Below are positions 48,301 through 57,300 of a stretch of DNA of 64,000 bases, piece after piece. Location of the stretch: positions 62,522,692 to 62,586,691 of the forward strand of contig CM055092.1 of assembly GCA_029204225.1 (NCBI GenBank), given 5' to 3'. The DNA comes from Diphasiastrum complanatum (Eukaryota > Streptophyta > Lycopodiopsida > Lycopodiales > Lycopodiaceae). The stretch's first letter is position 1. Each line of letters opens with the position of its first letter. Below the pieces are notes generated by a model. It searched no databases, was not told the DNA's origin, and was given only the letters and a program-made list of their open reading frames with translations. A program made the translations under genes and the position numbers.

Positions 48301-51300
48301 AATCGGCTTTGTTTGTTTGGGTAAAAACTGCTAAAAAGTGTAGGACAAGAATCTGATGAATTATGATTGACGAATCATAGTTCAGATTCTAGTTATACTT
48401 AAATCGTTTAAGAGAAGGATTACTTGCGTGATCAAAAGACCAGATGATATTTGCATTTTGATTACAATCTCCTCGGAGAGGAAGTTATCCTTGATGGAGA
48501 TTAAGTTATAGTAAGCATTTGGGTACCGGTCATAGCCGTGCGTGCTTATATACGGTTTTGAACCTATATCACTCGTACGATCAGGTTTCAGAAGGTAGTG
48601 GATTTCCTACATGATATGCAGGAAATGCTATAGATAGCACGTGAGAATGTCTAGTGTACCCAAGATATAGGACCGGCATTATGCTAATCTGAAATAATCA
48701 CCTCGAGACTTTTAAATGGGGGTTGGGTATATTGAAAAATTCCGAAGGATTCTAGTGTAATGCATACTGGCAAGCATTACAAATTGTCCCCTAGATACAG
48801 AGGACCATATTAGATCTTGTAAAAGATCGGATCCTTAGCTTACCAGTTGGACCTCCCGGAAGGAACTCAAATGCATCCGGTTTTTCACGTAAGCTGACTC
48901 AAGAAGAGTCTACGTGAAGGAGAGCACCTTGGTTCTGGAGACCAATTGGACCGGTTGGATGAATCATCGGGTGTGTCTCGACTTGAACCCAAAAAGATCT
49001 TGGATACAAGAACTAAACGATTGAGGAATCGTATAGTTATCGAGCATTTGGTTCGATGGAAGGGACGCACAGATGATGATGCTTCCTGGGAACAGGAAGG
49101 AAGCTTAAGGAGGAACTTCCCCAGTTGTAAGTTCTGAGGACAGAACCTTGAGTAAGGGGGGAAGAATGTCATGCCCACGACTGGTCTCGGGTAGCGTGTC
49201 CACACTAGAGATTGGTAGACCAACAACTCGTAAGCTAGTTATGACTATAAGGGAATTGGGGCCCTTATGTGCATATGTTCATAATCAATGGTTGGAGGCC
49301 TAAACTCATGATGGTGGATTTTGTATGGGTCTATCAATGAGTCATTGGGGAAATGACGTGGCCCAGATAGGCTGCAGAGGTGTCCAGTGAGGTGTCAGTG
49401 CACTACTAGTGGTGCATGGGCCTTGGAGGGTATAAGTGTACCTATTGGGCTCTCACTAGTGTATGCTTGATTGCATGATTGGTAGCTACATGCTGCTAGA
49501 GTGATTCCTCATTCCTCATTGAGATTGATCCATAGCTTGGGGGCTACATCCGTTCGATCTAGAAATGGTTGGGTTGGTTTGTCCACCATCCGTTCCCTTT
49601 GTGGTTGGTTAGTTTGGTATGCTTAGATAGTATCCTGTGTGTAGGACCTTATAACCATCATCTTAGTTTTTTGAGTTTTCTTGTATATCTTAGCCTCTCT
49701 TTGCTCTCGTTTATTTTGATCCTTTATGTTAGTCTTTAAGAGAATATAAATAAGAGACATGGTTTGAAATGTATGATATAACCACCCACTTTTCATAGTC
49801 ATTAGAAGATTCGAATTGAGATTTGAATCAATTCGATTAGATTTTAAAAGATTTGAATTGAGCATATTTTTCAAAAACAGAAAGTTGCAATATTTTTGTG
49901 TTGAAAAGCAGTGTTTTTCAAGTTTTAGAGAAATAGGATGCTAGATTATGTCAAAAGCTTAAAACTTATCGATAAGATCGAATTGAGATACAGATGGGAG
50001 ATGGGTGATATGGTGATTGACACCCTAAACCAGTGAAGATTTTAAGCACTTGTAAATTTCTTGTGATCTATAATTAAATAAATGTTTAGCAATCCTCTTC
50101 ATTGGGCCTAGAATTTATTGATGACATTTGAGAACCATTTTCCCAAAAATAAAAAATTTTGAACTGATTTTTTTTTGTTTAAAAAAAAAAAATTCAATCT
50201 AGAAGCTATCCAAATCATGATGAAAGGTTTTGAATTGAGGTTCTTTGCAATTATGCTTTCTAAACCCTTAAGTTTCAACCTGGATCTACAATATTTCTAA
50301 AATGATTTGCCCAAATAGTTTTTATTCCCCATCGTGCAATAAAATGGACTTTGGTTTTGGTGCCTTTAAAACAATGTTAAAGTCTTTTACATCCATGTTT
50401 TGTTTTTCTTAGTTATGTGAATATTTTGTGTTTACTTTTATGTTGGACATCTTAGGAAGTCCTGTCTTGGGCTATTTGGCTGCTGGTGTCTTAATTGGGC
50501 CACATTCTCTCCATATCATTCGACATATCCATGGTACAAAGGCAATTGCAGAGTTTGGAGTTGTCTTCTTGCTCTTCAATATTGGACTTGAGGTATCAAT
50601 CTTTATTAGATGATCAAACTAGAAGCATGAATGCATGTAGTGCAAAATTGAACATAGAGCTTGTATTGTAATGATAATGGTGAGATTCTCATTATGAAAT
50701 TGCAAATTGTAGCAAGTGTAAACAACAATGAACCTTATGCTATGTTATTTGGATTGGCAAAGAATTAATCGATAAGGAAATACAATCTACTTGGAAACTT
50801 CATCTTTATTCACTTCCAAAACTATTGAAACTTTTGGAGAGAGAGAAAAGCACTTGTTATAGATTCTTTTTTTGATTGGTTTAAGTGCTGGTGTGATCGG
50901 TTGCAAGTTCGAGTGTACATGAGTAAGAGTAAGTAGGGGCGAGGAAGAACTAAAAAGAAGGTCAATAAGACGTTTCCCTTTAAAGTCATCATAAGCGCGC
51001 TTTTTACGATGGAGAACACGGTAGTAAGAATGTCGAGAAGATCGAAGTAAATGCGGAGCATGGATACATGAATAGGTGACTAAATGATGAAGAGAACGAC
51101 ACTCGGTATCGTACCAAGGAGGGTGCGGTGGCCGAGATGTGTGTCGAGTTTTGCTGGGATGGGGCTTGGTGGGGAAGGTTAGTGAAGCGACAGTGCGGAG
51201 GGAGGTGGTGAGAAAAGCGGCTTGGGTGTCAACTGGACTATCATGAGGAAAGGAGTGTAGAAGTGAAGCCAGGGATTGTCGGTACAGTGGCATGTAATGT

Positions 51301-54300
51301 GTATTTGGGTGCTCAGGTAAGCATAGGTAGTGAAGATGGATGAGTGGGCAGAAGGTGGATGAGTGGGCAGAAGGTGGCCGATAGCGAAAGAGAGAAAGGA
51401 GTGAGCAAAAAGGGTGGTGGGGGAAACATGGAAATCAGAGACTATGGGTACGAAGGATGGTGACGCCATGAGATAGTCAACGACACTATGTCCTCCACTG
51501 TGAGGATGGCATGTATATCTATCTGAATGTGGCTTGCAGGATAAGCCATGATAAATTGTTACCTCATGTGCCTCTCCAAACTTTAATAAATACTCACGAG
51601 CCACCATATGGAGTAGTAGGTCCCAAACTGTCCGCGGAAGTCCTGGTAACTCTAAGTGTATCACTGTCAAGGGCATGAACACGAAGCTGATCCATGGTGT
51701 CGAAGAACTTTGTTTGTCGTGAAAATGTCTGAGCATTAAAATTCCCAGTGGGGAGAATATGCCCCCACTTTGCAAATATGATAATATCTAGTGAGAGGTC
51801 CTGATATGGAGATCCAATACCCTCAGCAAAAGATGAAGGCTCTGGTGGAAAATAACATGCTGCAATAAAAAGATCTCTATCCAAACCAATATCCCGGCCC
51901 ACAATACGAGTCCATATGATGAAGTCAGGACTCGAGTGGAGAGACTCTCTATATAAGCATGCGACCCCCTCCTGAACCACGGCCACTGGCGGATCTAGTC
52001 TCTCGTCAGAATACTGAGTCCCATCTATATCCAAGAAAAGAAGGAAGTCCTTGCTCTGGGCTCTCGTGTGTCTCCATTGAGAATAATATATCTCGGCCAG
52101 TAATAAAATCAACCAAGTCCCCTGCAGTAGAAGATGAGTGTATGCTAGCACAGTTCCACACTCCAATCCGAAGGTGGTGTGGATGGGGCCCCGGAGTGCA
52201 AGAGCTTAACCTCCAGCTCTGAAGAGGGTACAGGTGCAAGAGCTTTATTGCCTGCTTTGCTGAGGAAAGTAAAAGGATAAATATCAATCTCAAAAAAAGC
52301 GTCTGATACCCATAGCAGCTGTGGGCTATGATCGGGGAGCTCTGGTAGCTCTAGAGGCGCATGTAGATCTGGCAAGAGGTGGTGGCTGAGCATGCTGGGC
52401 CTTCGCCCTCACCAGTATGACTGCCTCATCATTTGAAAGGTCATCGCGCTCTCGCTTCTGAAAGAAGCTAGTAATGAGATGCTGGCCAGAATCAGTAAGA
52501 CTCTCCGATGGTAGCAAAGAGGCTCTCAACATAAGCATCTCTGGTAGTAAAAGGCCGACACATCTGGGATCCGATACTCCAAAAATGTACTGAGGATAGC
52601 AGGGGTGTCTCAATATAAACAATGATATCTGCCACGTATCTCATAGTATGCAGGGCATAGGAAGATAAAATGAAACATATCCTCCACTACACCCAATGTG
52701 CATACTTGGCATATCCGATGCTCTCTCAAAATGCCTGCATATCTGCCTGTCTCAATAACAAGCTGATGCGAAGAGACTCGTAACTGTTCCAATCTGTATC
52801 GGAGCCCAAAAGAGAGAGGAAGAGATAGATATAAAGGTCTAATAGGGAGTCCCAAACTGTCTCTGCGTAAGATATGTGTGCCATAGAAGGTAAGCTTGAC
52901 TCTCTCATGATCAGGGCGATCCCATATCATGTGACAATATCTACGATACAGCTGTTGTCTGATAAATGTATGAGTTCCCTGTGGGAGATCCAACATCGAG
53001 AAGCCCCATGAAAGCCACCACATCATCATACCAAGAAGATCTAGCCTGCTGTCCAGCTATAGTCTGAGAAGAAGTAAGTGCTGCCATATCTGTGAGTATC
53101 CATGGTCTCAAGTCGATGTAGAAAGTAGCAATCTGGAACATAGCCTCTACCACCATGGGGAGTGAGGCAAACTCCGCTAAAAGAATCTCATGAGGAACTG
53201 ATGGCTTCACACGAATCATCCTCCCTAACATGGTGATCTGCAGACGAGTGATGTCTCTCCAAGTTCCCTGAGATATCCCTGGGCACCAGACCTCCGCCGA
53301 GTGCATAGCCACTGATGAGACCACTGTAGAGAAAAGGTTCGTGCGCAGCGGAATAAACTATCTTTCTCTTTCTCTATGCATAACTACGCCTATCAATCTC
53401 GAACAAAACAGAGCTGTAGAGCGAAAAGTGAGTAAGGGGCCGGTGAATAATTCACCTAGGTAGGTGTATGATGTAACAATCTCCAGCTGCTGTCCATTAT
53501 AATAAAATGCGTCATCTCTCATTCGCATGAAATTCCGTTTGTCTGGTGGCCGTGCGTGCGTTAAAGTCACCTACCAAAAGTACATATCCTTGGGGAGAAA
53601 AGATAGAAATATCCTCTGACAAAACCTGAAAAGGGTCCCCACCATAGTCTGCAAATGTCGAACTCTGAGAAGCAATATAACATATTGCCAGGAAGATATC
53701 TCTAGCCAAACCTAAGGAATGTCCAAATAACTGTAACCATATAAAACGTGCATGCGGGTCTTTCTTAACCAGCTTAAGAGTATGACGATACTGATCTTTG
53801 TATAAGCATGCCACCCACCCCACCGGAGCCTCTGGAGGTCTTCCCTCGTAGGAATGGTCTATTAACTGAGTGCCAAGAGAAATCTGCCACCACAGGAAGA
53901 GGACGAGTCAATTGAAACATTCGTAGGCAAATCTAACATATCATTATCTTTTTTAAACAATGTTGCCCAAGATTTCGTCTCTTCCACTTGTTTCTCAAGG
54001 CTGGAAATCTTGTTAGAAGTTTCTGCAAGGTCCGTAGTAGTTGATGGTAATAGAGTCATAATCAGTGGCTTTATGAAGTTTGGCATGTTTAATGGCGTTT
54101 TCAACCATGTGTGGAGTAAAAAGCGAGCAGTGGGTAGGTCTCGGTGAGAGTAAGGTAGGAGGAGAGTCCATGGTGTATAGTTTCCTGGCATAATTGATCC
54201 AGTATTCAATGGATATGGGGGCCAATGTCGAAGAGTTTCGAGCGAAGTGTTTCCAAAAAAAGGAGGAGGAAGGGGAATCTAAAGAGTCGATCAATCTTTG

Positions 54301-57300
54301 GCAAAGTGATTGCAGGTTTGTTATCTTCTTTGTTCTAATGGTTCTATGGTATTCTTTCTGGCGTTGTTTGAGTATTCCAGGGGAGTGTAACCTGGCATAT
54401 GCCACATGCTTGTGAAGAGAGCGACATTCTGTATCATACCATCAGTTGTGAACACGTCTATGAGATGGTATCATCTTGGTGGGAAAAGAAGAGGATGCAG
54501 CAGTTAAAAGGGATGTAGAGAGAAAAGTGGCTTGTTGGTCAACTGATGCCGTGAACGGGAAGTTAGTAAGCAGTTGGGACATGGTTGTGGTGTAATTTGT
54601 AAGTCCAGAGTGGGTAAAAGGGACACATTTACGAGTGGAAGAGGAGCATGGAGCTTTCGAAGATGAGGTTATGTGACCAAGTGAGAGGTGTAAGAGTGAG
54701 TGATCGGAGATGGTAGGAGGTGTAATGGAGAAATTAGAGATGTGAGGGATCAAGGCAGGTGATCCAATAAAGTAGTCAACTATACTATGTCCTCCACCAT
54801 GAGGATAACAGGTATATGCTGATGAGAAGGGCCACTGTGTGAGGCCATTCAAGATGGCAAGAGCGCGTGTCTCTGCAAGAGTGATCAACTGCTCCCCAAA
54901 AGATGTAACTGGAGTGTATGCATCCTGTGATTCCCGATCTAGTCCCATATCCAAAGGGTGAAGCCTGAGAAAGTCAATATCTGCATGGAATTCCGTCTGT
55001 TTGGAGCTTGTTCGGGCGTTAAAATCTCTTGCTAATAAAATGTAACCCTGCTGAGAAAAGATAGCAATATTATCTGAGAGTGCCTGAAATGGGTCCCCAC
55101 CAAATTCAGCAAACGCCGAAGTTTGTGGAGCAAAATAGCATACAAACATATAAATATCCTGAGGTAATCCCAATAGTGAACCAATAATGTGTAACCAGAT
55201 ATAGCGAGCGTATGGATCTTGTTTAACCATCTTAACTGTGGTGTCTTTGTATAAACAAGCTACTCCTCCAGATCCGCGACAAGTTTTTCCTCTTACAAAT
55301 TGGCGAAAAGCAGAATGCCAAGAGTAATCTTGTATATGTGGAAGAGGATGATATAAGGACTCATGGGTTTCATCCAACAACAAAATGTCACATTTAATTA
55401 GCAAAGTCTCCTGCCGATGATGAAGATAAAAAACCATTGCAATTCCAGAAGCCAAGTTTCAAAGTGGTAGGGGATCTCGGGCAGCTTCTATACCCGGGGG
55501 CCTCGAGTTCCTATTGTGAAAGGTCAAAATATCTCGGTTTGCCTTCGATATAAACAACCCTTTGTCCTTTTTCTTTTGCTTCAAAGATAATCTTTTCCTT
55601 GCCAATCATTAAGTATTTGTTAAATCATCATCCATATAAATGAAGGTGCCTTTAAGCTTGGCACTAAGCCGAAGGGCTGCATTACGTTGTTGAATAGAAC
55701 GAAATTTGATAAATAAAACGTTGTCATAAAAGTTACTACGCCATGCAGTATCGAGACCATCAGCCACATGAGATAACTTGGAAATTAGTAAGTCTGTAGC
55801 TTCTTCTATCGATCTTAAGTTATTCTAGATTAAAACTTAAGAGTATTTGAATCTAGACACATTCTAGATTGGATCCTAACTTTGGAATGACACTTTGTGC
55901 GATGGCGAAAGTAAGGGCGTTTTACGGGTTATAATTCTTATAAAGGCATCGTAAATGAGTTGGATAGAGTCCGAGACTTTCCGGATGAATAGGACCTTTT
56001 AGAGCAACTCATGTGTCTTCTAATAATAATAACACTTTCTTATGGTAAAAGAATGTGGGGAATTATGATGGAGAATCATAATTCAGACTCTGGGATATAC
56101 TTGAACTATAGGAGAGGACTTCGATCGTGGTGAGATTACCCCTAATGAATAAACATGATAGCCGAATTTGGGTAGCGATTGGCCATCTTACCAAGACCAC
56201 TAAGAAAGCATCTGATTTAGCTCAGTTATTTGTAGAGCGTATGTTTAGGCTTTGCGGATTACCAAGTGACATTGTGAGCAATCACGATCCGAGGTTCACT
56301 GGTCACTTTTGGTCGGCCGTGTTTGCTAAACTAGAGACGACGTTTAGCTTGAGTTCTTTTGATCATCCCGAAATGGATGGTCAATTGGAAAGAACAAATC
56401 AGACGATGGAACAAATGGTATGAGCATATGTTTCACGACGACAATTTGATTGGGTGAAGTATCTGCCCTTGATCGAGTTTGCCTATAATAGTAGTAAGCA
56501 TTCGGCTACCGGTTATAGCCTATTTATGCTTATGTACGGGTTTGAACCTAGATCACCCATTTTGGTAGAGACTCGAACGATCAAGTTTCAGAAAGTAGCG
56601 GATTTCCTACACGATATGCAGGAAATGCTACAAATAGCATGTGAGAATGTCCAGTGTGCCCAGGATAGAGATCACCTCGGGACTTTCAATGTGGGGGATT
56701 TGGTGTATTTGAGAATCCCGAAGGATTCTAGTGTAATGCGTACCGACAAGCATTACAAATTGTCCCCTAGGTATAGAGGACCGTATCAGATCTTGAAAAA
56801 GATCGGATCCTTAGCTTACTAGTTGGACCTCTCGGAGGGAACTCAAGTGCATCCGGTTTTTCACGTAAGCCGACTCAAGAAGAATCTACGTGAAGGGGAG
56901 CATTTTGGTTTTGGATACCAATTGGACCTGTTGGATGAATCATCGAGTGTGTCTCGATTTGAACCCGAAAAGATCTTGGATACAAGAACTAAACGTTTGA
57001 GGAATCGTATAGTTACCGAGTATTTGGTGAGATGGAAGGGTCGCACAGGCGATGATGATTCCTGGGAACAGGAAGTGAGCTTACAGAGGAACTTCCCTAG
57101 CTTTAAGTTCTAAGGACAGAACTTGAATAAGGGGGGAAAATGTCATGCCCACGATTGGTCTCGGATAGCGTGTCCCGCTAGAGATCAGTAAGCCTACATC
57201 CCGTAAGTTAATTACGATTATAAGGGGTTTTGGGCCCTCATGTGCATATGTTCATAATCAATGGTTGGAGGCCTAAACTCATGATGGTGGATTTTTGTGG

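Larger units (their letters stand above)
35454..50455 (+). other. KEA intron 3, 15 kb
   Basis: GT-AG bounded by proven neighbours in phase. Contents: a perfect hairpin (35758-35793), a copia gag fragment (36063-36640), gypsy element A (37370-42560), gypsy element B (about 42600-47323) and a chromovirus remnant (47590-49640). 36640-37365, 47324-47587 and 49640-50455 show no gene. Confidence 0.92.

Noticed and set aside
50428-50613. A small independent membrane protein
   Set aside because: The frame is KEA exon 4 with intron sequence on both sides; splice borders and phase prove it is an internal exon.
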